The position numbers and the translations under genes are program-made. Shown piece after piece: positions 1-8,831 of a stretch of DNA of 64,000 bases; the stretch's first letter is position 1; every line of letters begins with the position of its first letter. Source of the DNA: Geodermatophilus obscurus (GTDB lineage Bacteria; Actinomycetota; Actinomycetes; Mycobacteriales; Geodermatophilaceae). The stretch covers positions 124,001 to 188,000 of the forward strand of contig NZ_FOWE01000002.1 of the NCBI RefSeq assembly GCF_900115395.1, written 5' to 3'. The notes below the pieces were generated by a model. The model was not told the DNA's origin, did no database searches, and was given only the letters and a program-made list of their open reading frames with translations.

Positions 1-1
1 C

Positions 2-712
2 GAGCGCTTCCCGTCCGTGGGGATGGTCTACGGGCGGCCGGTGCACTTCTCGGGTCCCGTCCTCCCCCCGGCCCGGACGGACGTGCGCTCCTGGGTCGTC
101 TGGTCGGGTGCCAGCTGGCTGGAGCACCGCTGCCGGCGCGGGGTCAACTGCATCACCTCGCCGGAGGTCCTGATGCGGACGTCGGTGGTCCGCGACGTCG
201 GGGGCCAGCGGGACCTCGCCCACGCCCACGACATGGAGATGTGGCTGCGCCTGGCCCGGGCCGCGGACGTCGCCAGACTGGACGGGCCCGACCAGGCGTG
301 GCACCGCGAGCACGAGGCCAGCCTGTCGGCCCGTGAGGTCGACGGGCTGACCGACCTGCACGAGCGGGCCCTCGCCTTCGCCACGCTGTTCGGCGACGGG
401 CGGGGTGACCCGGTGGAGTCGCAGCGGCTCCACGGACTCGCGCGGCGGGCGCTGGCCCGCGAGGCGCTCCTGGGCGCCTGCCAGGGCTACGTCCGCGGCT
501 GGGCCGACGACGCCAGCACCCGCCCGCTGCTGGACTTCGCCCACGCCATGGTCGACGACGTCGACGACCTCCCGGAGGCCGCGCGCCTGCGGGCCTCGCG
601 CCGGGCGGGTGCGCGGCGGGCGAGGTACGTGCCCCGCCTGGTGGCCCCGGCGGTCCTGACCCTCGTCGACCGTCGCCTGCGCGCCCGCGCCTGGCAGCGC
701 ACCGGACTGTGA
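2..712 (+). CDS. Glycosyltransferase family 2, C-terminal part (5' truncated by window edge)
   Basis: Reading frame is open from the first bases of the window, so the true start and the N-terminal nucleotide-sugar-binding half lie outside. About 236 residues remain. The visible part has the acceptor-side signature of GT-A family 2 enzymes (an 'HDMEMWLRLA' segment near residue 80, equivalent to the ED-x-x-W/L-R-L motif holding the catalytic base), followed by a helical tail rich in Arg/Ala. It probably transfers a sugar to a lipid-linked glycan at the cytoplasmic membrane. The stop overlaps the GTG of the next gene (GTGA), so the two are translationally coupled and belong to the same surface-polysaccharide operon. 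Donor and acceptor cannot be told from the sequence. Confidence 0.8.
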   Translation, partial: ERFPSVGMVYGRPVHFSGPVLPPARTDVRSWVVWSGASWLEHRCRRGVNCITSPEVLMRTSVVRDVGGQRDLAHAHDMEMWLRLARAADVARLDGPDQAWHREHEASLSAREVDGLTDLHERALAFATLFGDGRGDPVESQRLHGLARRALAREALLGACQGYVRGWADDASTRPLLDFAHAMVDDVDDLPEAARLRASRRAGARRARYVPRLVAPAVLTLVDRRLRARAWQRTGL

Positions 713-1962
713 GCACCGACCGCCGGGACCGGGTCCCGGGAACCACTGGAGGATCAGTGCGCCTCAGGAACGACATCCGCAAGGCCGTCCGCGTCGCGCG
801 GGTCGAGGGCCGCACCGGGGTGGCCGACCGCCTGGTCCGGGCCGCCGCGCGGCGGTTCGGATCGGCCGGCGAGCAGACCGGTCTCGCCGCCGACGACGTC
901 GTGGACGCCTCGTCGACGCGCGTCCCGCCCCGACGCGCCCGTGCCGAGGGCGGGCCGCTGGAGGTCGGGTGGGTCATCACGCCTCCGGCGGCGGGCTCGG
1001 GCGGCCACACCACCGCCTTCCGGATGGTGCAGGCCATGGAGGCCGCCGGGCACCGCTGCCTGCTCTTCCTCTACGACCCGCACGGCGGCGCGCTCGCCGA
1101 CCACGAGCGGGTGATCCGCACCTGGTGGCCCGGGATGCGCGCCGAGGTGCGCAGCGTCGCCGACGGCCTCCCCGACCTCGACGCCCACGTGGCCACCGCG
1201 TGGACCACGGCGCACGTGCTGGCGCGGCACGACCGCGCGGCCGGGGCGCGGTTCTACCTCGTCCAGGACTTCGAGCCGTACTTCTACGCCCGGGGCTCGG
1301 CCGCGGCGCTCGCGGAGGAGACCTACTCCTTCGGCTTCCAGGTGCTCGCCGTCGGACACATGGTGGCCGGGGAGCTGCGGGACCGGTTCGGCCTCGACTC
1401 GACCGTGCTGCCCTTCGGCTGCGACCACGGGACCTACCGCGTCACCGGGTCCGGGCCCAGGGACGAGGTCGTCTTCTACGCCCGCCCGGGCGTCCCGCGC
1501 CGCGGGTACGAACTCGGCGTCGCCGCGCTCGAGCTGTTCACCCGGGCGCGGCCCGACGTCGTGGTCAACACCTTCGGGGTGCAGGCCCGCCACCTGCCGT
1601 TCCCGGCCCGCGTCCACGCCGCCGTCCCGCCCGCTCGCCTCAACGAGCTCTACAACCGGTGCGCGGCGGGACTGGCGCTGTCCTTCACCAACGTCTCCCT
1701 CGTCGCCTTCGAGCTGCTCGCCGCCGGGGTGGTCCCGGTCGTCAACGACGGCCCCGGGCCGCGAGCGGACCTGGACAGCCCCTTCGTCGAGTGGGCCCGC
1801 CCGACCCCCGCCGCGGTCGCGGCAGCGCTGACCCGGGCCGTCGACGGGGCGGCCGGCCGGCCCGCCGGGCTGATCGCCGCGAGCGTCGCGGACACCAGCT
1901 GGCGCCCGGCCGAGCGCGCCGTCGTCGACACCATCGAGCGCAGCTGTGTCCCGGTCGCCTGA
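709..1962 (+). CDS. WsaF-like glycosyltransferase (rhamnosyltransferase type, GT-B fold)
   Basis: 417 residues. After a basic N-terminal 80 residues comes 'VGWVITPPAAGSGGHTTAFRMV', split here as a start-of-fold GGH loop typical of GT-B enzymes. Further along are 'YLVQDFEPYFY' and 'PFGCDHGTY', both characteristic of the WsaF/rhamnan-type family, then a C-terminal nucleotide-sugar domain with 'LSFTNVSLVAFELLAAGVVPVVND', in which the E is the donor-binding Glu of GT4-like enzymes. GTG start overlaps the previous stop by 4 nt; the next gene starts 17 nt before this stop. It likely builds a rhamnose-containing surface glycan. The family call is from motif recognition; substrate is inference. Confidence 0.8.
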   Translation: MSTDRRDRVPGTTGGSVRLRNDIRKAVRVARVEGRTGVADRLVRAAARRFGSAGEQTGLAADDVVDASSTRVPPRRARAEGGPLEVGWVITPPAAGSGGHTTAFRMVQAMEAAGHRCLLFLYDPHGGALADHERVIRTWWPGMRAEVRSVADGLPDLDAHVATAWTTAHVLARHDRAAGARFYLVQDFEPYFYARGSAAALAEETYSFGFQVLAVGHMVAGELRDRFGLDSTVLPFGCDHGTYRVTGSGPRDEVVFYARPGVPRRGYELGVAALELFTRARPDVVVNTFGVQARHLPFPARVHAAVPPARLNELYNRCAAGLALSFTNVSLVAFELLAAGVVPVVNDGPGPRADLDSPFVEWARPTPAAVAAALTRAVDGAAGRPAGLIAASVADTSWRPAERAVVDTIERSCVPVA

Positions 1963-3349
1963 GGCCCGGCCCGCCCCCGTGGGGCCGCCGGACCACGACG
2001 TCCCACCGGATCCCGCTGCGCCCGGTGCGGGAGGCCGTCCCGCGCGGCGGCGGAGGGCGCTCCTGGCCGGCGTCGCGGCCCTCGCGGTGGCGGTCCTCGT
2101 CGTCACCCTCCTGGTCGCCGACCGCGACGGCGGGCCGGACGGCGCGGGGCCGGACACCGCCCTCCTCGACCTGCCGCGGGTGCCGTGGGAGGGCGGCCCG
2201 GAGTACTGGGCGCGGTTCCCGGCGACGGCTGACGCGGGCTGGACCGACCCCGCCTTCTTCCCGGTCGTCTCCTGGTTCAACGGCATCAGCAGCGACGAGG
2301 AGGTCCGGTACGACCGGTCACTGGGCTTCAACACCTACATCGGGATGGACCCGTCGACGCCGTACTCGCTGTTCGCCGACAACGACGTCTACTGGATCGG
2401 CGGAGCCCTCAACGAGACGTTCACCGAGGACTCCCGCAACTGGGTGGGCACCTTCCTCGACGACGAGGTGGACGGCCGGTTCCCGCCGGACGAGGCGCGC
2501 GACCGGCTGGCGCAGCTGCGGGAGTCGGCACCGGCGGACCGCCCGGCCTACGCCAACTTCACCCAGACGGTCGTCAGCCGCGACATGACCGACGACGACG
2601 CCGAGGCGTTGATCAACGACTACACGGACGTCGTGTCGGTGGACATGTACTGGTACACGATCCCCTTCTGCGACTGGGACCCCTACCGGGCGGTCTACCT
2701 CCTCCCCGTCGAGCAGGAGACCTGCCGGACCGCGTCGAGCTACGGCACGGTCGTGGAGATGCTGCGCCAGCGGGACGCCGCGGACGGCGAACTGCAGGCG
2801 ACCTGGCAGTTCGTCGAGGTGCTCAACGGCGGGCCCGGCGAGGGGCCGTTCCTGGGCAACATCGAGCCCGACCAGCTCCGCGGAGCGGTGATGAGCAGCC
2901 TCATCCACGAGGCCCGCGGCATCGTCTACTTCAACCAGAGCCTCAGCGGGCCCTGCCAGGGCGGCAACGTCATCCGCCTGTCGCAGGTGCAGGAGGACTT
3001 CTGCGGTGCCGCCCAGGTCGCCGCGGCCGGCGAGGTCAACGCGCAGATCCACGAGCTCGCGCCCGTGCTCAACACGCAGTCCTACGAACACGACGCCGGC
3101 CCCGGGCTCGACACGATGCTGAAGGCCCACGACGGGTACGCCTACCTCTTCGCGATGGTCGACGGGAGCGGCCCGCCGGGGGAGCGCCGGCTCGACCTGC
3201 CGGCCGGGCTCGCCGGCGGGGAGGCCGAGGTCCTGTTCGAGGACCGCACCGTGCCCGTCGTCGACGGCCGGATCACGGACACCTTCACGACGGAGTCGAC
3301 CTACCACGTCTACCGCATCCCGCTCGAGGGGACCGGGGAGCCCGCATGA
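1946..3349 (+). CDS. Membrane-anchored glycoside-hydrolase-like (TIM-barrel) protein
   Basis: 467 residues: short Pro-rich cytoplasmic N-terminus, one membrane segment (about residues 37-57, after an RRRR stretch), then a large extracellular part. The extracellular domain has the feel of a (beta/alpha)8 barrel: 'FFPVVSWFNGIS', 'LGFNTYIGMD', 'WVGTFLDDEVDG' and 'VVSVDMYWYTIPFCDW' look like successive strand ends carrying acidic residues, and the last 90 residues read like a beta-sandwich. Cysteines are present in the extracellular part (for example FCDW, ETCRT, GPCQGG, DFCGA) and could form disulfides. Coupled by overlap to glycosyltransferases on both sides, so it probably trims or processes the exported polymer. 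No precise GH family is assigned; catalytic residues are unproven. Confidence 0.6.
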   Translation: MSRSPEARPAPVGPPDHDVPPDPAAPGAGGRPARRRRALLAGVAALAVAVLVVTLLVADRDGGPDGAGPDTALLDLPRVPWEGGPEYWARFPATADAGWTDPAFFPVVSWFNGISSDEEVRYDRSLGFNTYIGMDPSTPYSLFADNDVYWIGGALNETFTEDSRNWVGTFLDDEVDGRFPPDEARDRLAQLRESAPADRPAYANFTQTVVSRDMTDDDAEALINDYTDVVSVDMYWYTIPFCDWDPYRAVYLLPVEQETCRTASSYGTVVEMLRQRDAADGELQATWQFVEVLNGGPGEGPFLGNIEPDQLRGAVMSSLIHEARGIVYFNQSLSGPCQGGNVIRLSQVQEDFCGAAQVAAAGEVNAQIHELAPVLNTQSYEHDAGPGLDTMLKAHDGYAYLFAMVDGSGPPGERRLDLPAGLAGGEAEVLFEDRTVPVVDGRITDTFTTESTYHVYRIPLEGTGEPA

Positions 3350-4269
3350 CCCGCACCGTCGACCACGTCCTGCTGACCCGGTTCAACCTGCCCTCGCCGG
3401 GACACGAGAGCCTCGTCCGGGCCCGCGAGGGCTGGCTGAGGGACCGGGTGGCGCTGTTCGAGCGGTACTGCCTGCCGTCGGTCCTGGCCCAGTCCTGCCG
3501 GGACTTCGAGTGGCTGGTCTACATCGACCCGGGCAGCCCGTCCTGGTTCCTCTCGTGGGCCTCCGCGCACGCCGCGCGCGGACACTTCCGCCCCGTCCTC
3601 CGCGAGGAGGTGCCGCGCGAGGCCCTGCTCCACGACCTGCGCACCGCGGTCGGCCGGCCCGGGGACCGGGACCTGCTGACCACCAACCTCGACAACGACG
3701 ACGGCCTCGCCCGGGACTTCGTCGCGCGGGTGCAGGCGTCGACCAGGACGGCCGGCCCGGTCGCGGTCTACCTCGCCGTCGGCCTCGTGCGCCGGGACGA
3801 CCAGGTGTTCCTCCGGGTGGACGAGAGCAACGCCTTCTGCTCCGTGCGCGAGGCCCCGGACGAGCCGCTGACCTGCTGGGCGGACTGGCACAACCGGCTG
3901 GCCGACCACATGCCGGCGGTCGTGCTCCGCGGTGCCCCGGCCTGGCTGCAGGTCGTGCACGGCGCCAACGTCAGCAACCGGGTACGCGGGAGGCGCACCG
4001 ACCCCGGGGCGCACCGCGACCTGTTCCCCGGGCTGCTCGACGACCTCCCGAGGCCGACGGTCACCGAGGTGCTCCGCGACCGGGTGCTGGACGCCCCGGT
4101 GCGCGGGGTGCGCGAAGCGGGCCGGGCGACGGCCAAGACCGCCGTGTCGGCCGTCCTCGGGAGGGAGCAGCTCGACCGCGTCAAGGTGTGGGGTGCGGCC
4201 ACCCGGCGGCCGTTCGCCCGCCGCGACCCGGGACGCGGACTGCTGCCGAACCGTGGCCGGAACCGGTGA
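3346..4269 (+). CDS. Putative rhamnosyltransferase (Rhamno_transf family, PF11316-like)
   Basis: 307 residues beginning 'MTRTVDHVLLTRFNLPS', the usual opening of this family. Further landmarks are 'RVALFERYCLPSVLAQS', 'FEWLVYIDPGSP' and 'LTTNLDNDDGLARDFV'; the NLDNDD stretch takes the place of the DxD metal site of GT-A enzymes. ATGA overlap with the upstream gene shows coupling. Neighbours are all polysaccharide genes, so it most likely adds a deoxyhexose to a lipid-linked intermediate on the cytoplasmic side. The donor sugar is taken from family naming, not from direct evidence here. Confidence 0.75.
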   Translation: MTRTVDHVLLTRFNLPSPGHESLVRAREGWLRDRVALFERYCLPSVLAQSCRDFEWLVYIDPGSPSWFLSWASAHAARGHFRPVLREEVPREALLHDLRTAVGRPGDRDLLTTNLDNDDGLARDFVARVQASTRTAGPVAVYLAVGLVRRDDQVFLRVDESNAFCSVREAPDEPLTCWADWHNRLADHMPAVVLRGAPAWLQVVHGANVSNRVRGRRTDPGAHRDLFPGLLDDLPRPTVTEVLRDRVLDAPVRGVREAGRATAKTAVSAVLGREQLDRVKVWGAATRRPFARRDPGRGLLPNRGRNR

Positions 4270-4364
4270 CGCGGCCCGGTCTGCTCCGTACGGTGCGCGG
4301 CGAAGGGCCGGTCGGGGACTCCCCCGGCGGGCAGGGCTGCACACCGGGACGGGAGGCGGTGCGC

Positions 4365-5357
4365 GTGCGGGTATCCGTCGCGAACGGCCACGGGGAGCCC
4401 ACGGCTGCCGCCGGGACGACGGCGCCGCGGCCGGCGGGGACCGACTGCGCCGTCGTGGTGGTCACCTACCGCAGCGCGGCCGACCTGCGCGGGCTGCTGG
4501 ACTCCGTCCCGGCGGCGGCGGGCGGCCTCCGGGTGACCGTGACCGTCATTGACAACGACTCACGTGACGACGTCGCGGACGTCGTCGCGCACCGTGACGG
4601 CGTGCGGCTGGTGCGCGCGGCCGGCAACCTCGGGTACGCCGGCGGCATCAACCTCGCCTACCGGCACCTGCCGGCGAGCCGGTGGGTGCTGGTCCTCAAC
4701 CCCGACCTCGTGCTGGACCCGGGGGCGATCGAGACGATGGTCGACTGCGCCGAGCGCAGCGGTGCCGGCGCGGTGGTCCCCCGCATGCTCGACGCCGACG
4801 GCTCGCCGTCCCCGTCGCTGCGCCGGGAACCGCGGGTGTCCCGGACGCTGGGCGAGGCGCTGCTGGGGGACGTCCTCCCGGGCCGGCCCGCCTGGGCCGC
4901 CGAGATGGTCCGGGAGCCGGAGGCCTACGCCCACGAGCACGCGGTCGAGTGGGCCACCGGGGCCGCGCTGCTGGTCAGCCGGAGCGCCGTCGAGTCCGTG
5001 GGTGCCTGGGACCCCCGCTTCTTCCTGTACTCGGAGGAGACCGACTACTGCCGGCGGTTGCGGTCGGCAGGGTGGGAGATCCGGTACACACCCGACGCCG
5101 TCGCGCGGCACCGCGGAGGTGGTTCCGGGACGTCGCCGGACCTCGTCGCGCTCCTCGCGGTGAACCGGGTCCGCTACGCACGCAAGTGGCACGGTCCGCC
5201 GACCGCGGCGGCGGCCTGGTCGATCGGCCTCCTGCACTGCTCCCTCCGCCTCCGGGACCCGGGGCAGCGGCGGGCCCTGGCGGCTCTGGTGTCCCGCCGG
5301 GTCCGGCGGCGCCTGCCCGGTGCGGCCTCCGCCGCGGCGGCCGGGGGTGCCCCGTGA
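4365..5357 (+). CDS. Glycosyltransferase family 2 (WbbL/rhamnosyltransferase-like)
   Basis: The open frame extends far upstream, but only this part is a plausible protein. I place the start at GTG 4365 because GGGAGG at 4351-4356 sits 8 nt before it (GTG 4359 is too close). About 330 residues: 'CAVVVVTYRSAADLRGLLDSV' is split here as the GT2 opening; then 'TVIDNDSRDD', 'AGNLGYAGGINLAY', 'VLVLNPDLVLD' (metal site NPD), 'WATGAALLVSR' and 'FFLYSEETDYCRRLR' (catalytic-base region EETD). This is the WbbL-type pattern of enzymes adding rhamnose or a related sugar to lipid carriers. The stop overlaps the GTG of the polymerase gene. Confidence 0.85.
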   Translation: MRVSVANGHGEPTAAAGTTAPRPAGTDCAVVVVTYRSAADLRGLLDSVPAAAGGLRVTVTVIDNDSRDDVADVVAHRDGVRLVRAAGNLGYAGGINLAYRHLPASRWVLVLNPDLVLDPGAIETMVDCAERSGAGAVVPRMLDADGSPSPSLRREPRVSRTLGEALLGDVLPGRPAWAAEMVREPEAYAHEHAVEWATGAALLVSRSAVESVGAWDPRFFLYSEETDYCRRLRSAGWEIRYTPDAVARHRGGGSGTSPDLVALLAVNRVRYARKWHGPPTAAAAWSIGLLHCSLRLRDPGQRRALAALVSRRVRRRLPGAASAAAAGGAP

Positions 5358-6763
5358 CGGCCGGGCCGGACACCGGGCGGGGGCCCACGGGCGGCGCCGT
5401 CACGGCCGGGGCGCGGTCCCTAGCGGGTCCGTCCACCTCCCGGGAGCGGACGGCACCCGGGGCCGACCGCCAGGCCGTGGCCGCCCTCGGTCTCTACGTG
5501 GTCACCCTCTTCGTGTTCCCGTCGGACCTGGTGATCCGCGTGGTGGGCGGCCAGGGGTACGTGGCGGGGCTGGTGTCGCTCGCCCTGTTGGCCGCCTGGG
5601 CGACCTCCTCCCTCCTCGGGGCGCACGACCCCCTCCGCGTCCGCCACCCCACCCGCGGCGCGCTGGCCTACCTGGCCGTGACCAGCCTCGTGTGCTGGGC
5701 GCTGACGCCGTTCCACGGGCTCACGCCCGTCCAGCAGCTCGCGGCGGACCGCTGGATCCTCATGGTCGCCGGCTTCGCCGGCGTGGTCCTGGTGGCCGCC
5801 GAGGGGCTGCGCAGCGCCGGCTCGGTCCTGACGGTCCTCCGCGTCACCGTGCTGGGTGCGGCCTTCTGCGCCGTCGTGGCGATCCTGCAGTGGCTGTTCA
5901 CCTTCGACCTCAGCGGCGTCATCCGCCTGTACACGCCCGGGTTCAGCACCGACAACCTCTACAGCGCCTACCAGGCGCGCGGCGCCCTCCAGCGGGTGAC
6001 CGGGACGACGTTGCACCCGATCGAGCTGGGCGTGGTCGCGGGCATGGTGCTGCCCCTGGCCGTGACCGTGGCCATGTACGACACGGCGCGGTCGGCCGCC
6101 CGGCGCTGGACCCCGGTCGTCGTGATCGGCCTGGCGATCCCGGCCTCGGTCTCGCGCTCGGCGGTGCTGGCCGTCCTCGTTGCCGTGGTGGTCCTCATCG
6201 TCGCCATGCCCGCCCGCCCGCGGGTCACCGCACTGCTGTTCCTGCCCGTCGGGGCGTTCGTCATCGCCCTCGCCCGCCCCGGCTACATGCGCACGCTGGC
6301 GGAGTTCATCGGTGCGGGAGAGGACGACAGCTCCGTCGCCTCGAGGCTGAGCGACATCCCCATGGTCCAGCGGCTCGTCGCCGAGCACCCCTGGACCGGC
6401 ACCGGAGGTGGGACCTTCCTCCCCGCGAACGCCCTCGACATCCTCGACAACCAGTACTACAAGAGCGCGGTCGAGATGGGCCTGCTCGGGATGACGGGCG
6501 TGCTCGCCTGGTTCCTGGTGCCGATCGTCACCGCCCTGGTGGCCCGTGCGCGGTCCCGCGACCCGCTGCTGCGCGCCCTCGCCTCCGCACTGGCCGGGTC
6601 CGGCCTCGCGGCGGCCCTGTGCGTCGCCACCTTCGACGGCTTCTCCTTCTCCATGTTCGCCGGCCTGCACGCCCTCGTCGTCGGCTGCTCGGGTGCGTGC
6701 TGGCTCGTCGCCGGCCGCGAGACCCGGCAGCCCGCATCCTCCTCACCACCAGCTGGGAGCTGA
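5354..6763 (+). CDS. O-antigen ligase / Wzy-type polymerase, polytopic membrane protein
   Basis: 469 residues from GTG 5354, which overlaps the preceding stop (GTGA). After a polar 35-residue N-terminus there are about ten to twelve hydrophobic segments. The large periplasmic loop between the central segments contains 'RLSDIPMVQRLVAEHPWTGTG' (cut at 20 residues: RLSDIPMVQRLVAEHPW), including the H-P-x-x-G-x-G signature of the Wzy_C/O-antigen ligase family, followed by 'NQYYKSAVEMGLLGM'. Such enzymes polymerise repeat units or ligate glycans outside the membrane. Together with the Wzz-like gene immediately downstream this forms the polymerisation and length-control end of the locus. Confidence 0.85.
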   Translation: MTAGPDTGRGPTGGAVTAGARSLAGPSTSRERTAPGADRQAVAALGLYVVTLFVFPSDLVIRVVGGQGYVAGLVSLALLAAWATSSLLGAHDPLRVRHPTRGALAYLAVTSLVCWALTPFHGLTPVQQLAADRWILMVAGFAGVVLVAAEGLRSAGSVLTVLRVTVLGAAFCAVVAILQWLFTFDLSGVIRLYTPGFSTDNLYSAYQARGALQRVTGTTLHPIELGVVAGMVLPLAVTVAMYDTARSAARRWTPVVVIGLAIPASVSRSAVLAVLVAVVVLIVAMPARPRVTALLFLPVGAFVIALARPGYMRTLAEFIGAGEDDSSVASRLSDIPMVQRLVAEHPWTGTGGGTFLPANALDILDNQYYKSAVEMGLLGMTGVLAWFLVPIVTALVARARSRDPLLRALASALAGSGLAAALCVATFDGFSFSMFAGLHALVVGCSGACWLVAGRETRQPASSSPPAGS

Positions 6764-6766
6764 CCC

Positions 6767-7594
6767 GTGGACCTGTTCGCCATCCTGAGCTCGCTCCGAC
6801 GGCACCTGATCGTCACCGTGCTCGTGCTCGGGGCGACGCTCGTCGGTGCCGTCGCGCTGCTCGCCTTCATGCCGCGCGACTACCGGGCCACGGCCTCGTA
6901 CGTGCTCGTGAACCCCCTGCCGCCACCCACCGACGAGGAGATCGCGGCCAACCCCTCTCTGGCACAGGGCAACCGGGACAACCCCTACCTGCGCTTCACC
7001 AGCGAGGCGACGGTGGGCCAGGTGCTGGCCGGCCGCGTCAACAGCGGCACGGTCCGCGAGGCGCTGGCGGCCCAGGGGGCCAACCCGGCGTACGAGCTCG
7101 CGCCGTCACCCAGCTCGGCCCAGATCATCGACGTCGCGGGGACCGGCACCAGCGCGGCCGAGGCCGAGGCGACGCTGCGCCTCGTGTCCGAGCGCATGGT
7201 GCAGGAGCTCTACGACGCCCAGACCGTGAACGGCGCGGACGACGCCGCGCTCATCGAGGCCCTGCCCGTCGCCGAGCCGACCCCCGCCTCGGTCGTCCTC
7301 TCGGGAACCGTGCGGTCCCTGGTGGGCGTCGTGGGGGCGGGCGTCGTCGTCCTGTTCGTGACCATCAGCCTCGCCGAGGCCCGGGACGCTCGGCGGCGTG
7401 AGCTCGAGGCCGGCGCGGAGCCCGCCGAGGGGACACCCGGAGCGGGAGCCGGTGCGGCCGGGCCCCTGCCCGGCACCGGGGCACCGGAGCGGCCCCGGCC
7501 GGTCGAGGACCTGCTCGACCCCGACGACGCCGACCTGCGGTCCGAGCTGCTCGACCACCGGCCGGAGGCCGCCGGTACCCGTCCGGGCCTGTAG
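6767..7594 (+). CDS. Wzz/YveK-like polysaccharide chain-length determinant
   Basis: 275 residues. GTG start with GGGAG about 9 nt upstream, only 3 nt after the polymerase stop. Two membrane segments (about residues 14-35 and 183-204) bracket a periplasmic domain of the Wzz type: 'MPRDYRATASYVLVN' after the first segment, then 'LRFTSEATVGQVLAGRV' and a coiled region. The cytoplasmic tail (residues 205-275) is Pro/Ala/Glu-rich and carries no tyrosine-kinase P-loop, so a separate BY-kinase, if any, is elsewhere. It most likely sets the length of the exported polymer together with the Wzy-type protein upstream. Confidence 0.8.
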   Translation: MDLFAILSSLRRHLIVTVLVLGATLVGAVALLAFMPRDYRATASYVLVNPLPPPTDEEIAANPSLAQGNRDNPYLRFTSEATVGQVLAGRVNSGTVREALAAQGANPAYELAPSPSSAQIIDVAGTGTSAAEAEATLRLVSERMVQELYDAQTVNGADDAALIEALPVAEPTPASVVLSGTVRSLVGVVGAGVVVLFVTISLAEARDARRRELEAGAEPAEGTPGAGAGAAGPLPGTGAPERPRPVEDLLDPDDADLRSELLDHRPEAAGTRPGL

Positions 7595-7604
7595 GTCCGG
7601 GCCG

Positions 7605-7632
7605 CGCCCGCCCGGCTCAGCCCGGGCGGGCG
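7605..7632. terminator. Hairpin between convergent glycan genes
   Basis: Perfect 11-bp GC stem (7605-7615 with 7622-7632) and 6-nt loop. The stop codon of the minus-strand glycosyltransferase (7617-7619) lies inside the loop. It has no T-run; it probably ends transcription in both directions. Confidence 0.6.
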
Positions 7633-8831
7633 GCCTCGGCGCGCTCGACGAGCGTGGCGGCGCGGGAGTCCCAGGAGCAGCCGAGCACCGACGCCCGGCG
7701 CAGCTCCGGCGTCGACGGGCCGTCGTCGGCGAGGGTCCGGCGGACCGCCTCGACGAACTCCTCCGGTGTCGACGCGACGCGGACGCGGTCGCGGTACCCG
7801 GCCAGCTCGGCGAAGTCGGTGCTCACCACGGGCAGGCCCAGGGCGAGGTACTCCTTGAGCTTGATCGGGTTGGCGTGGGTGATCCACTCGTTGTCCTGCC
7901 ACGGCATCACGGCCACGTCGAAGGCCGACCCGTACGCGGGGATCGACTCGTAGGGCCGCCGGCCCAGCCAGTGCACGTTGGGGTACCGGTCGAAGCGGTC
8001 CATCGGGTGGTTGGCGTCCCCGACGAGGACCAGGGACACCTCCGGCAGCTCGGCCGCCAGCCGCTCGAGCAGGTCGAAGTCGACGACGAAGTCGTCCAGC
8101 GCGCCGTAGAAGCCCACGCGGGGCCCCGGGAGGTCGCGGACGTCGGCGGGCCACTCCTCGCGCGGCCGGCGCCGGAAGTGCCCGACGTCGACGCCGTGGT
8201 CGAGGAAGTGCCCGCGGGCGCCGGCGGCCGGGGACTCCTCGCGCATGAGGGAGCGGCTGACGTACAGGACGTGGTCGGCCGAGCGCAGGAGGTCGGCCTC
8301 CATCGCCTCGATCGTGGCGGTGTCGGCCTCGGGGAAGGCCGAGTGCCGGTCCGACCGGTTGAACACCAGCGACCGGCGCCGCATCGGCCGGACGACCTCC
8401 CACGCCGTCGGGACCGTGACGACGACGACCGGCTCGCGGATGCCGAGCCACCACATCGTCGCCCGCACCTGGGCCCGCACCACACGGGCGCCGACGCGGC
8501 GGGCACGCGGTGAGCCGTAGAAGGGGAGGGGGAGCGGGGACACGACGTGGAAGCCGGGCAGGTCGGGCAGGGGACGGCGCACCAGCCGCGCGACGCTGCC
8601 GAGCTTGCGGGTCAGCCGCCGGGTGACGTGCGTGCTGACCCCCGGCCGCGGCATCCGCATGCCGATGCTGTTGACCACGAGCACCGTCCGGTCGCGGGCG
8701 ACCGAGCGCATGAGCTGGAAGTCGGAGTGGGCGCGGTTGTGGTACCACCAGTCCTGCGCGGCGAAGCAGACGTAGGCCGCCCCGTCCGGGGCCGGCGCGG
8801 ACGACCGGGAGCGGGGGCGCCGCCGTCTCAC
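7617..8831 (-). CDS. Glycosyltransferase (GT4-like, GT-B fold)
   Basis: 404 residues when started at GTG 8831, whose GTG overlaps the TGA of the upstream wecG-like gene (GTGA); the longer open frame upstream is a shadow. Features: 'YVCFAAQDWWYHNRAHSDFQL' near the N-terminus (cut to 'AQDWWYHNRAHSD' as the key part), 'VLYVSRSLM' marking the end of the N-terminal Rossmann domain, 'RVGFYGALDDFVD', 'VSLVLVGDAN', and 'NPIKLKEYLALGLPVVSTD', the conserved donor-binding P-x-K-x-x-E-Y loop of GT4 enzymes. Similar proteins are annotated as teichuronic-acid or UDP-galactopyranose-type transferases. Cytoplasmic, acting on a lipid-linked glycan. Coupled with WecG/TagA. Confidence 0.8.
   Translation of the reverse strand: MRRRRPRSRSSAPAPDGAAYVCFAAQDWWYHNRAHSDFQLMRSVARDRTVLVVNSIGMRMPRPGVSTHVTRRLTRKLGSVARLVRRPLPDLPGFHVVSPLPLPFYGSPRARRVGARVVRAQVRATMWWLGIREPVVVVTVPTAWEVVRPMRRRSLVFNRSDRHSAFPEADTATIEAMEADLLRSADHVLYVSRSLMREESPAAGARGHFLDHGVDVGHFRRRPREEWPADVRDLPGPRVGFYGALDDFVVDFDLLERLAAELPEVSLVLVGDANHPMDRFDRYPNVHWLGRRPYESIPAYGSAFDVAVMPWQDNEWITHANPIKLKEYLALGLPVVSTDFAELAGYRDRVRVASTPEEFVEAVRRTLADDGPSTPELRRASVLGCSWDSRAATLVERAEAARPG

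Noticed and set aside
3510..4364. N-terminal extension of the GT2 gene by about 285 residues
   Set aside because: Antiphase to the intact rhamnosyltransferase-like gene; composition is low-complexity, and GT2 homology begins right after GTG 4365.
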